This document shows, one piece after another, positions 32,310-38,295 of a stretch of DNA of 43,612 nucleotides. Source of the stretch: a virus; the IMG/VR virus record IMGVR_UViG_3300020034_000035, positions 1 to 43,612 of that record. The stretch is one strand, 5' to 3'. The notes under the pieces are model-generated. The model was not told where the DNA came from, did no database searches, and was given only the letters and a program-made list of their open reading frames with translations. The number at the start of each line of letters is the position of its first letter. Positions within the stretch are counted from its first letter, which is position 1. Made by a program: the position numbers and the translations under genes.

Positions 32310-32885
32310 TCAATTCTTCCTCCCTATGGCCAAGGCCTCGGAACTCGGTTTGGTCGATTGCGGATCGTTCCAAGCCTGATGCGATACCCACAGGCCCGGC
32401 CGGCTATCCGATGACGAGCCGAATTTCCACATTGCCTGATCTGCATGCGAGGTCCATTCGACCAGACCAGCGTATCGGTTGTGGCCCTCGGGCACGAAGA
32501 TTTTGGCTAGATGCCCCGGCGACAGATCGCGCAAATCAGGGCGCGGTTGATGATTAACGACCAGCCGCGGTGCGCGCATTTTGGCCAGATATTCCTGATG
32601 ATCCTCACACGCCGTCAGCACTTCGCTGATCGTCGGCGGCCATTTTGAGCGCCGCTGAATGCCGGTCCGGGGATCGGTGATGTAGATAATCACCTCGTCC
32701 GGAAACTCCTCCAGGACAGCTCCAAGCGATGCCATGAAGGTCTCGGCATCCGCGTATTGGTCAGCCCGATATGCGGCGAACAGGATTTTCTGACAGCGCA
32801 AAATCGTGGCCTGCCTCCGAGTCGAGTTCGGCGAGCCTGCGGTCGATCGCTGCGATGAGGCTTGATCCATTTTTAGCTGTTCCAT
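32310..32885 (-). CDS. Putative replication helper protein (191 aa)
   Basis: Central part AAYRADQYADAETFMASLGA, then EEFPDEVIIYITDPRTGIQR and RSKWPPTISEVLTACEDHQE. This is the pattern of a conserved phage protein coded next to replication initiators, where helicase loaders usually sit. It overlaps the end of the initiator-like gene by 125 bp, so the true start may be later. Loader function is inference from position. Confidence 0.5.
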   Translation of the reverse strand: MEQLKMDQASSQRSTAGSPNSTRRQATILRCQKILFAAYRADQYADAETFMASLGAVLEEFPDEVIIYITDPRTGIQRRSKWPPTISEVLTACEDHQEYLAKMRAPRLVVNHQPRPDLRDLSPGHLAKIFVPEGHNRYAGLVEWTSHADQAMWKFGSSSDSRPGLWVSHQAWNDPQSTKPSSEALAIGRKN

Positions 32886-33435
32886 GAGAAACCTTTGTCG
32901 GTAAGTATTTCACAACGTCTCGCATGCGATTGCGCCAAGTGGCTTTCCAATTGAGTTTCACGCCCTTGGCGCCAGCAACGCTCGCCCAATAGTCGATAAA
33001 CTGAGGCGTCTCGGCCTCTACCTTGTCCGGTGGAATTCCGATGGACGCCGCGAATTTTCGATCATCATCGTCAATCGAAAAGTCCGGTGGAATTCTTGTC
33101 CCGCGCGCATCCCTCTTACTTTCTTTCTTTTCCTTAACTTCTACTTGGATAGCCTCTTCTTTCTTTTCCCTTATAAAGAAGGGAGTTTCCGGTGGAATTC
33201 CGGTGGAATGGTCGGGTGGAATTCCGGTGGAATTTCTGGCCGCAGCTTGTTTTCGCTTGCGTTCTCGGTCCCACGCGCGGCGCTTTTCCATCATCGAAGT
33301 GTCCGCCGGAATTCCGGTGGAAACGGCCCTCGCCGCCATCGCCTCTTCGAGTGTCGCAACCGAACGTATTATCGTTTCCACCGGAATTCCGGCGGAATGC
33401 ATTTTTGCAATCATGTCTGCAATCGGGGTGTTCAA
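32761..33435 (-). CDS. Replication initiator-like protein with GIPP repeats and internal origin (224 aa)
   Basis: The C-terminal segment FIDYWASVAGAKGVKLNWKA with TWRNRMRD is the DnaT/replisome-organiser-type end found on phage initiators. The first 140 residues are a low-complexity linker with a repeated tripeptide GIP in contexts such as STGIPPDHSTGIPPET. Every repeat uses the same codons GGA-ATT-CC. The DNA repeats and an AT-rich stretch make this gene a candidate origin, as in lambda O. Coupled by ATGA to the GapR-like gene. Confidence 0.65.
   Translation of the reverse strand: MNTPIADMIAKMHSAGIPVETIIRSVATLEEAMAARAVSTGIPADTSMMEKRRAWDRERKRKQAAARNSTGIPPDHSTGIPPETPFFIREKKEEAIQVEVKEKKESKRDARGTRIPPDFSIDDDDRKFAASIGIPPDKVEAETPQFIDYWASVAGAKGVKLNWKATWRNRMRDVVKYLPTKVSHGTAKNGSSLIAAIDRRLAELDSEAGHDFALSENPVRRISG
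33026..33400. other. Candidate replication origin: iterons with GGAATTCC core
   Basis: Six copies of a TCCGGTGGAATTCC-type iteron have cores at 33032, 33089 (last base C to T), 33194, 33218, 33308 and 33383. All contain an EcoRI site. Flanks are CCGGTGG or CCGCCGG, so each is a near-palindrome. An A+T- and pyrimidine-rich stretch (33111-33182) lies between the second and third copies, as expected of an unwinding element. Spacings are multiples of 3 because the repeats are also coding. Lambdoid origins lie inside the initiator gene in the same way. Confidence 0.55.
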
Positions 33436-33674
33436 GCCGAAATGCCCAATGCAGCTAGATAAGTTCCCAGGATAGCGTCAGCCTCGGCGCGCTTCTGCTG
33501 GTCCTGCCGACTAATCGACACGGAGCGGCGCAATTGCTTCACGTCAAATCCTGCCGACTTTGCCTCGGCGTAGATATCCTTGATCCCGTCTGCCACTTCT
33601 TTCTTGGCGTCTTCCTCGCGGTTGATGCGCTCAACTAGGGCTTTAAGCTGTCCGTTGTGTCCCGGCTCGGTCAT
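33432..33674 (-). CDS. GapR-like (DUF2312) DNA-binding protein (80 aa)
   Basis: Residues 10-80 fit the DUF2312/GapR family: LVERINREEDAKKEVADGIK, DIYAEAKSAGFDVKQLRRSV and a final AILGTYLAALG. GapR is an alphaproteobacterial protein that binds overtwisted DNA ahead of replication and transcription. A phage copy next to the initiator could support phage replication or displace the host protein. Overlaps its neighbours. Confidence 0.8.
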   Translation of the reverse strand: MTEPGHNGQLKALVERINREEDAKKEVADGIKDIYAEAKSAGFDVKQLRRSVSISRQDQQKRAEADAILGTYLAALGISA

Positions 33675-33927
33675 TCACGTTCTCGGTTGTCTGTTGATCG
33701 GAACGCGGCGGATACACTGGCATTTTATCGCTCACCCACTCGACAATTGAATGGTTTAGCGTGTCGAAATCGGGCATGATGTAAACCCAGCCCAATTCCC
33801 AATATTTCGGCGCATCATCGGTCGGAACGGACTGGCGCAGCACTTCCCTCAACCCGGCGCGCAACTTCGCGGCGTGCATCAGTTTTTGCTCGTCGCTCTT
33901 GTCTATGATGGCGTCCATGGGGTTCAT
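33643..33927 (-). CDS. Hypothetical protein (94 aa)
   Basis: Helical N terminus (DKSDEQKLMHAAKLRAGLRE), then a segment with WELGWVYIMPDFDTLNHSIV. The start overlaps the previous stop in ATGA. Often such proteins lie beside phage replication genes. No function recognised. Confidence 0.5.
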   Translation of the reverse strand: MNPMDAIIDKSDEQKLMHAAKLRAGLREVLRQSVPTDDAPKYWELGWVYIMPDFDTLNHSIVEWVSDKMPVYPPRSDQQTTENVNDRAGTQRTA

Positions 33928-34091
33928 GCGGCGTTGCGTCTTTCCGCCGCCGTCTGCTTTGCAATGGCGAGCGCAACCCTAGCCACTTTCAATTCACGCC
34001 GTTTGCGTTCCCATGTGTTCGGGCTGGCGGATCGAAGTGCCCGCTCCTTGCACTGGATCTGGATTTTGAGCTTTCGGATGTTGAAGGTCAT
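33924..34091 (-). CDS. Small basic protein (55 aa)
   Basis: ATG 34091 and TGA 33924 both overlap neighbouring genes by ATGA, strong evidence for a real small gene. Very basic and helical: TFNIRKLKIQIQCKERALRS, ending AIAKQTAAERRNAA. Possibly nucleic-acid binding. Confidence 0.55.
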   Translation of the reverse strand: MTFNIRKLKIQIQCKERALRSASPNTWERKRRELKVARVALAIAKQTAAERRNAA

Positions 34092-34621
34092 GGCGCACCC
34101 TCCGGAATGATCGCCTTGATGCGCTCAACCTGGGCCGCGAGTTCGGGCTCGACGCTTATCAATCGCTCGATCTTGCGTACCGAGTGCAGCACCGTCGTGT
34201 GATCTCGACCACCAAAGCGCCGGCCGATCTCTGGCAGGGATTGTCCGGTCAACGTTTTCGCTAGATACATTGCGACCTGACGAGCACGCACAACGACTTT
34301 GGTCCGACGCTGAGATCGGATATCAAGCAGCACAAGGCTTGGAAATTCTGATAGGGTCGATCGCTGGATTGCTTCAACCCGGCTCATGTATTTTGGGAAG
34401 GCAATCTGAGCGGCAGCCGCAATGGCGGCATTCGGTATCGGCGGGAGGGGTTTCGGCGGATCGGGTTCAGGCTCGGATACCACCTCAGGCACTACGCTGA
34501 GAAGTTCGCGCCCGTGGTTCGAAACCAGCGCTTCCAACAGTTCGCGAGAACAATACTCGTTCTGCGCCCGTGTGAAGCTCTCAAGGTCCGCAATATCTGA
34601 TCTGTACGCTGGCCTGCCCAT
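34088..34621 (-). CDS. DnaA domain-IV-like DNA-binding protein (177 aa)
   Basis: The C-terminal 80 residues hold the DnaA box-binding signature: VARQVAMYLAK-like helix, TGQSLPEIGRRFGGRDHTTV and LHSVRKIERL. The AAA+ ATPase part is missing; the N-terminal half is unique with a Pro-rich linker. It could bind DnaA boxes at the phage or host origin and recruit or block host initiation. Such stand-alone domains occur in alphaproteobacterial prophages. Confidence 0.85.
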   Translation of the reverse strand: MGRPAYRSDIADLESFTRAQNEYCSRELLEALVSNHGRELLSVVPEVVSEPEPDPPKPLPPIPNAAIAAAAQIAFPKYMSRVEAIQRSTLSEFPSLVLLDIRSQRRTKVVVRARQVAMYLAKTLTGQSLPEIGRRFGGRDHTTVLHSVRKIERLISVEPELAAQVERIKAIIPEGAP

Positions 34622-34650
34622 TACTCTCTCCCCTGTTTACTCGTTACGAT

Positions 34651-35010
34651 TCACTTTCCAGCCACGGAGCGATGCGAACCGCCCAGTTGGCGCAGCATGT
34701 CCCGAGCGTAATCAGCATCCGGGCGATAAAAGTCCGAGTCCTTCGAGACCGTAGCTTCGAGCCTTGCGAGCCTGGTCCTGAGTTCGTGAAGCTCATTCTT
34801 GACCGCTCTTTCATTTTTGATGCGCAAGGCTTCTGCGATTTGCTCGATTTCGTGTGGCTCGATCCGCCGCGCTCGCCCGTACCAGATTTCGTAAGTGCGG
34901 GAATAGGTAAGACGCGCGAGCCGTGACGTTCTGTCCAGAATGCTTTTGATCCGCTCCCCCGGTCCCCAAGGGAGCGAAAGTTCTCTCAGCATTAGCGCTG
35001 CATCAGACAT
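34651..35010 (-). CDS. Putative DNA-binding regulator (119 aa)
   Basis: Residues 15-65 (GERIKSILDRTSRLARLTYS, then RTYEIWYGRARRIEPHEIEQ) look like an HTH of the XRE type; a charged coiled-coil-like part follows. First gene of the leftward replication block, with a GAGGG ribosome site and a dyad just upstream. Confidence 0.6.
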   Translation of the reverse strand: MSDAALMLRELSLPWGPGERIKSILDRTSRLARLTYSRTYEIWYGRARRIEPHEIEQIAEALRIKNERAVKNELHELRTRLARLEATVSKDSDFYRPDADYARDMLRQLGGSHRSVAGK

Positions 35011-35019
35011 TCTCAGACC

Positions 35020-35038
35020 CTCACATCATTATTGTGAG
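35020..35038 (-). promoter_or_regulatory. Dyad upstream of the leftward replication block
   Basis: CTCACA-N7-TGTGAG, perfect 6-bp arms, 10 bp before the start of the HTH gene at 35010. Could be an operator or a CRP-like element. A clear promoter is not visible nearby. Confidence 0.35.
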
Positions 35039-35103
35039 CGCTTACAACGTTTGTCCCGCATTCTAATCCCATGACGCAAACACCTGTTTCTATTGGGGTT
35101 AAG

Positions 35104-35316
35104 ATGACTTTTCGAACGATCGGCTTTCACGCGAGCCTGATACTCAACAAGCTACGCAACGAGAAGTGCATGCGCGACAGCGAGCAGGATTCCGAGCAGC
35201 GTAAAGAGACAAGCGAGGCAGACCGCGAGGAAGCCGCGCGCGCCCATCTCAAGTTCGTCAAGAGAAGGCTTGCTGATCTCGCTGAGTTCGAGCGACGGGC
35301 CAGAGGAAAGAATTGA
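35104..35316 (+). CDS. Possible small charged protein, strand uncertain (70 aa)
   Basis: Helical and charged (REEAARAHLKFVKRRLADLA), with normal codon pattern, but on the plus strand between two minus-strand genes. In-frame ATG also at 35071. The antisense ORF 35152-35409 ends in a TM-like segment and is coupled to an upstream ORF, so it is a real rival. Only one of the two is likely coding. Confidence 0.35.
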   Translation: MTFRTIGFHASLILNKLRNEKCMRDSEQDSEQRKETSEADREEAARAHLKFVKRRLADLAEFERRARGKN

Positions 35317-35409
35317 GTTTGCCGGCAGTGCGTATTTGCTGCCGTCTGGAGAGCCGCCGGCATGGTCAAAGCCCCCGACATGCCGGCGGCTCGTTCTCCA
35401 ATAGGTCAT
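35152..35409 (-). CDS. Alternative leftward ORF with C-terminal TM segment (85 aa)
   Basis: Start at 35409 overlaps the stop of the ORF 35409-35588 (TGATG) and has GAGGG 8 bp upstream. The last 27 residues are hydrophobic (FLAVCLACLFTLLGILLAVA). It competes with the plus-strand ORF in the same DNA. Hydrophobic antisense of a charged helix is a common artefact. Confidence 0.3.
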   Translation of the reverse strand: MTYWRTSRRHVGGFDHAGGSPDGSKYALPANSILSSGPSLELSEISKPSLDELEMGARGFLAVCLACLFTLLGILLAVAHALLVA

Positions 35410-35588
35410 CAGAAAGCCCTCGAATGTCGGATCGCGTGTACATGCTTGCGATGGTGGTCCTGCTGTTGCTGACGATTTGGATTGTGTACGGATGAATTGG
35501 CCGCCGCTGACGCGGAGGGGGGCTGTTGGACAGCGACGGCCTTATTCCCCCGAGGAGTCGCGTCGTCAGGGAAATGTGGATTGGTCAT
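35409..35588 (-). CDS. Possible coupled small ORF behind the Cro-like gene (59 aa)
   Basis: ATG 35588 forms ATGA with the Cro-like stop and its own stop is coupled to the next ORF. The sequence is low-complexity (Gln/His/Ser-rich), so coding is doubtful. A 23-aa hydrophobic peptide is also readable on the plus strand at 35424-35495. Nothing else is visible between 35317 and 35584. Confidence 0.3.
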   Translation of the reverse strand: MTNPHFPDDATPRGNKAVAVQQPPSASAAANSSVHNPNRQQQQDHHRKHVHAIRHSRAF

Positions 35589-35833
35589 GCTGCCCCTGCC
35601 TGCTCTACGGCTGGCGGATTGATCGGCCACGGCAAATCAGGGCGAAGCTCGGCGGCCCCCACCTTACCTTCCGTTGCCTTGTCGATAGCCATCGCCATTT
35701 CAGCGCTGATCTGATCGGCGTCTTTTAGAAGCCAGGAAATGTACTGTTGCGAACACCCCAGTTCCTTCGCAAGTTTTGCCTGCGAACCGTGGAGCGCTAT
35801 CGCGCGTTCGACGTGGGGGCGAAATGTCAACAT
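35585..35833 (-). CDS. YdaS-like Cro-type regulator (82 aa)
   Basis: HTH at residues 10-55 (VERAIALHGSQAKLAKELGC, then SQQYISWLLKDADQISAEMA) of the YdaS/Cro type found opposite S24 repressors. Expected to act as the lytic regulator by binding the same operators as the CI-like protein. Its -10 box lies only 6 bp before the ATG, so its mRNA is probably leaderless. Confidence 0.8.
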   Translation of the reverse strand: MLTFRPHVERAIALHGSQAKLAKELGCSQQYISWLLKDADQISAEMAMAIDKATEGKVGAAELRPDLPWPINPPAVEQAGAA

Positions 35834-35849
35834 ACAAGCAATCTAGTAG
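35832..35849. promoter_or_regulatory. Operator A
   Basis: ATACAAGCAATCTAGTAG, 17 of 18 positions match the shared dyad CTACWAG-N4-CTWGTAG. It covers the -10 box and start codon of the Cro-like gene. Confidence 0.65.
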
Positions 35850-35868
35850 ATCGGCGGCTGTCCGTCAA
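35840..35868 (-). promoter_or_regulatory. Leftward promoter of the Cro-like gene
   Basis: On the minus strand TTGACG (35868-35863), a 17-bp spacer and TAGATT (35845-35840). The predicted start of transcription falls on the A of the ATG at 35833, giving a leaderless message. Operators A and B cover the -10 and -35 sides. Confidence 0.6.
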
Positions 35869-35883
35869 CTAGAATTCTTGTGT
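35866..35883. promoter_or_regulatory. Operator B
   Basis: CAACTAGAATTCTTGTGT, a less perfect copy of the shared dyad, lying over the -35 side of the Cro-like promoter and between the two divergent genes. Confidence 0.6.
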
Positions 35884-35890
35884 TTAAGGT

Positions 35891-35908
35891 CTACAAGGGA
35901 ACTGGTAG
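35891..35908. promoter_or_regulatory. Operator C
   Basis: CTACAAGGGAACTGGTAG, extended by GGT/ACC arms to a 24-bp dyad (35888-35911). It lies 10 bp before the CI-like ATG. A weak TTTAAG (35883-35888)/TAGACC (35906-35911) promoter overlaps it, so autoregulation is likely. Confidence 0.6.
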
Positions 35909-35918
35909 ACCTATCTGT

Positions 35919-36518
35919 ATGGCTTTAAAGGATAATTTGAAACGGATACGTGAGGCCCGGAAGATGTCACAATCCGGGTTGGCGAGGGCTGCAAACGTCA
36001 GTCAACAACTCATTTCCCGGCTGGAAAGCGGCCTCGATCTCACGACAAAAAAGCTGCCTGAAATAGCGCGATCCCTCAACGTAAGCGCCTATGAAATAGA
36101 CGAAAATTTCTCTCCAGAGGATACGTCGTCAATTGTGACGGCGCCACTGATATCGTGGGTAAGCGCCGGCCAGCTCGAAACGCCAGACTATTCAGGATTT
36201 GATGCGGATACCGAGCGCCGCGCAGCCGCCGGCCTCGATCCCAAAGGGAACTGGATCGCCCTCAAAGTGAATGGCGATTCGATGGATCGCATTTCCCCGC
36301 CGGACTCGATCGTTTTCGTCAACCTGAAGGACCGGCGCCTGGTGCCAAATGCTTGTTACGTCATTCAGGACACGGACGGCGGGTCAACCTACAAGAGATA
36401 TCGCCCCGGGCGCTGGGAGGCTGTCTCCACAAACAAAAAACATAAGCCCTACCTCGTCAAGGGTGACCGCGGGCCAGCGGTCATCGGCCGGGTTAAACGA
36501 ACGGTGCTGGACCTATGA
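35919..36518 (+). CDS. CI-like repressor with S24 peptidase domain (199 aa)
   Basis: HTH at residues 4-50 (DNLKRIREARKMSQSGLARA, then NVSQQLISRLESG). The S24 domain has the Ala83-Gly84 self-cleavage site (WVSAGQ), Ser121 (NGDSMDR) and Lys159 (STYKRY). This is the lysogeny repressor that is cleaved when RecA is activated by DNA damage. I chose ATG 35919; a TTG 39 bp upstream would add 13 residues across operator C. Stop overlaps the next gene by ATGA. Confidence 0.92.
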   Translation: MALKDNLKRIREARKMSQSGLARAANVSQQLISRLESGLDLTTKKLPEIARSLNVSAYEIDENFSPEDTSSIVTAPLISWVSAGQLETPDYSGFDADTERRAAAGLDPKGNWIALKVNGDSMDRISPPDSIVFVNLKDRRLVPNACYVIQDTDGGSTYKRYRPGRWEAVSTNKKHKPYLVKGDRGPAVIGRVKRTVLDL

Positions 36519-36712
36519 CCCGCTCTAATTTCCTAAAGTGGTCTTTCAACGATCAATATCGAGTGTTGGGCGAAGAGGAGAATTTCCGTCGCTTCGTTTG
36601 CGAGAACCTGGATGAAATAGAGTCCGAGGCCGGGGCGCGCTTCGGTGTCTTGGGCGTCATGTCCATAATCCAAGTGATACTTCTTGGGCTCATACTTTGG
36701 CGCGTCTGGTAA
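36515..36712 (+). CDS. Repressor-linked membrane protein (65 aa)
   Basis: Starts in ATGA with the CI-like stop, so it is made in the lysogen. Soluble charged N-terminal 43 residues and one C-terminal TM helix (GVMSIIQVILLGLILWRVW). Topology and context suggest superinfection exclusion or another lysogenic function. No family recognised. Confidence 0.6.
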   Translation: MTRSNFLKWSFNDQYRVLGEEENFRRFVCENLDEIESEAGARFGVLGVMSIIQVILLGLILWRVW

Positions 36713-36739
36713 ACCGCTGCGGTACAGGGGGATTTGATA

Positions 36740-36937
36740 TCAGTGGTCGGAAATGCCCATGCGCATCTTGATCAGATCAATGAGCGAAGCCCGCTCTTCC
36801 GGGGAATAATTCTCCGGGTCTTCAATTTGCTGGAACAGGCCATCGCGATTTTGATGCAGGGTGCTGCCTTGAAAGGAAGGCCGGCAGGGCGTTAGCCCAA
36901 GCGCCCGGATGCAGGCCCTATATTCATCCGGGGTCAC
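36740..36937 (-). CDS. Hypothetical protein, second gene of a reverse cassette (65 aa)
   Basis: N terminus MTPDEYRACIRALGLT is nearly the same as that of the HTH protein at 42171-42377, but the HTH is replaced by a segment with STLHQNRDGLFQQIEDPENY and an acidic helix, ending MRMGISDH. It follows a HicB-like gene by 4 bp. May be a toxin or partner protein; unproved. Confidence 0.55.
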   Translation of the reverse strand: MTPDEYRACIRALGLTPCRPSFQGSTLHQNRDGLFQQIEDPENYSPEERASLIDLIKMRMGISDH

Positions 36938-36941
36938 CTAT

Positions 36942-37211
36942 TCAGGCCGCAGCGGCGAAGTTTGCTTCTGCGGTAAACTGCGGCGAGCCTTCCCATTCGT
37001 CCTCTTCGGGGAGCATGTCTACCCCCTCAACGATGTTGCCTTCCGCCTCCAGTATCTCGCGGATCGCACCAGGAAGCTTGCCTTCGATCTCCTCGATTGT
37101 CCGGCCGACCACAAGAAGGCCCGTCAAATCATCACTAAAAGCGGCAATAAGGCCGTTTTTGGCGTTGAATTTGCTCTTGATCTGGATGATTCGCTGCGAA
37201 GCGGCTGACAT
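36942..37211 (-). CDS. HicB/DUF1902-like protein (89 aa)
   Basis: Residues 10-55 (IIQIKSKFNAKNGLIAAFSD, DDLTGLLVVGRTIEEIEGKL) fit the HicB/DUF1902 alpha-beta fold common in antitoxins. The C-terminal part is acidic. It has its own promoter, runs against the surrounding plus-strand genes and is probably expressed in the lysogen. Confidence 0.6.
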   Translation of the reverse strand: MSAASQRIIQIKSKFNAKNGLIAAFSDDLTGLLVVGRTIEEIEGKLPGAIREILEAEGNIVEGVDMLPEEDEWEGSPQFTAEANFAAAA

Positions 37212-37244
37212 GGCTACACCGGGTTGTCGGACTCAACTGTCAAG

Positions 37245-37291
37245 AGAATATTGACATTCATTACCGGAAATCAAGTTAAGGTTTCCTTAAC
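37245..37291 (-). promoter_or_regulatory. Promoter and dyad of the reverse HicB-like cassette
   Basis: On the minus strand TTGATT (37274-37269), an 18-bp spacer and TATTCT (37250-37245). Just upstream lies a perfect 7-bp-arm dyad GTTAAGG-TTT-CCTTAAC (37275-37291), a likely regulator site. Confidence 0.5.
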
Positions 37292-37320
37292 GAAATACCC
37301 CAAATCGGCCCCATCTGACA

Positions 37321-37356
37321 CCCTCCCCGGCTCCATGCCGGCGGGAGGACTATAAA
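37321..37356 (+). terminator. Terminator-like hairpin before the right early promoter
   Basis: GC-rich arms (CCTCCCCGGC and GCCGGCGGGAGG, with a bulge) around TCCAT, then an A/T-rich tail ending in TTTTT. It would stop CI-operon transcripts from entering the right early operon. Confidence 0.45.
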
Positions 37357-37370
37357 TTATTTTTGACGAG

Positions 37371-37388
37371 CTACAAGTTTTCTAGTTG
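37371..37388. promoter_or_regulatory. Operator D
   Basis: CTACAAGTTTTCTAGTTG, 17 of 18 match to the shared dyad. It runs into the -35 box of the right early promoter. Confidence 0.7.
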
Positions 37389-37414
37389 ACAGCCTACTAG
37401 GACGCTTGTAGGTT
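37386..37414 (+). promoter_or_regulatory. Right early promoter
   Basis: Perfect TTGACA (37386-37391), 17-bp spacer, TAGGTT (37409-37414). Operators D and E cover its -35 and its spacer/-10. It drives the early operon starting at 37448. Predicted leader about 27 bases. Confidence 0.7.
37394..37411. promoter_or_regulatory. Operator E
   Basis: CTACTAGGACGCTTGTAG, a perfect match to the dyad CTACWAG-N4-CTWGTAG, inside the right early promoter. Confidence 0.72.
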
Positions 37415-37447
37415 ACATCCATCGAAGCCGCACCGATGGAGCCGCAC

Positions 37448-37768
37448 ATGACCATCAATCTCGACAAGCAACTCTACCTCGTCATCTGCTCCGACAAGGG
37501 CGAAGTCTACGTGCCCGAGCGCAAGCTCTCTGACATGACCATCAGCGCGACCCTTCGGGACATCGCCGCCGGAGAGTGGACCAACCTCGCCTCCGTGATT
37601 GTGTTCAACCCGGTTGAGCATATCGCGAGCGACGTTACCCGCGAGTTCGCAACATCCGTGGTGGACATCTGGGCCAACTCTGGCGAACCGCTCACCGACT
37701 GGCAGCGCGATTTCGTTGAACAGCACGTCAGCATTCAGGCTGCAAACGCTTTTGCGAGGGCGGCGTGA
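37448..37768 (+). CDS. First protein of the right early operon (106 aa)
   Basis: I chose ATG 37448, with GGAG 6 bp upstream, over ATG 37436. The protein begins TINLDKQLYLVICSDKGEVY with beta segments and then helices (VVDIWANSGEPLTDWQRDFV). Being first behind the repressed promoter, it is expected to be made very early. No family recognised. Confidence 0.6.
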   Translation: MTINLDKQLYLVICSDKGEVYVPERKLSDMTISATLRDIAAGEWTNLASVIVFNPVEHIASDVTREFATSVVDIWANSGEPLTDWQRDFVEQHVSIQAANAFARAA

Positions 37769-37965
37769 TGGACATCAAGGTCGAACTCAACGAGGGCCTG
37801 CGTTACGGGCGCCTCCCCGCAAGCGAAACCTATGTCGCTATCGATTGGGACACATACGACTGCGACTGCGATCAGGACGGGTTCTTTTCAACGTCTCCGG
37901 TTGGCTACGGCAAGACCGAACAGGAAGCCATCGCTGATCTGCTCGAACAGATGGAGGAAGCGTGA
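37768..37965 (+). CDS. Small acidic hypothetical protein (65 aa)
   Basis: ATG 37768 overlaps the previous TGA. Acidic beta-type sequence (VAIDWDTYDCDCDQDGFF) with a C-terminal helix (TEQEAIADLLEQMEEA). HicB-like topology is possible but not clear. Confidence 0.55.
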   Translation: MDIKVELNEGLRYGRLPASETYVAIDWDTYDCDCDQDGFFSTSPVGYGKTEQEAIADLLEQMEEA

Positions 37966-38144
37966 TGCCGACATTCGAAGCAACCATGCGCGTTGTCCAC
38001 TCCGAAATCTGGACGGTCGAAGCGACGAATGCTGACGAGGCGCGCAAGAAGTTTAGCGAACTCACCGAGGACGTTCAAGAGGACGAGAGCGGTGGCGAGG
38101 TTGTTGATTGGGAGTGCTACGCGGTGAAGGAAGTCGAGACATGA
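37965..38144 (+). CDS. Small acidic hypothetical protein (59 aa)
   Basis: ATG 37965 overlaps the preceding stop. A beta strand (FEATMRVVHSEIWTVEATNA) and helix (ADEARKKFSELTEDVQE) form a short ferredoxin-like unit. Stop coupled to the next gene. Unknown role. Confidence 0.5.
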   Translation: MPTFEATMRVVHSEIWTVEATNADEARKKFSELTEDVQEDESGGEVVDWECYAVKEVET

Positions 38145-38236
38145 ACATCACCGAGCGCGCCCTGATGATGGAAGCCGTAGTAGCCCTCGCTTGTTTCGCG
38201 TTCGTCGCAATCGGCTATCTGATCGGAACGGCCTGA
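38141..38236 (+). CDS. Micro-membrane protein (31 aa)
   Basis: ATGA overlap at both ends of the reading chain. One TM helix (MEAVVALACFAFVAIGYLIG). One of several such peptides in the early genes. Confidence 0.45.
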   Translation: MNITERALMMEAVVALACFAFVAIGYLIGTA

Positions 38237-38295
38237 TGCGCTTCGAAGATAGCCCAGTTCTCGGAAAATATCACGAACCAGTAGGAGTAACAGCC

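Noticed and set aside
33111-33182. Pyrimidine-rich stretch as a separate terminator
   Set aside because: No stem precedes it and it codes for a Lys/Glu helix in frame. It fits better as the AT-rich part of the candidate origin.
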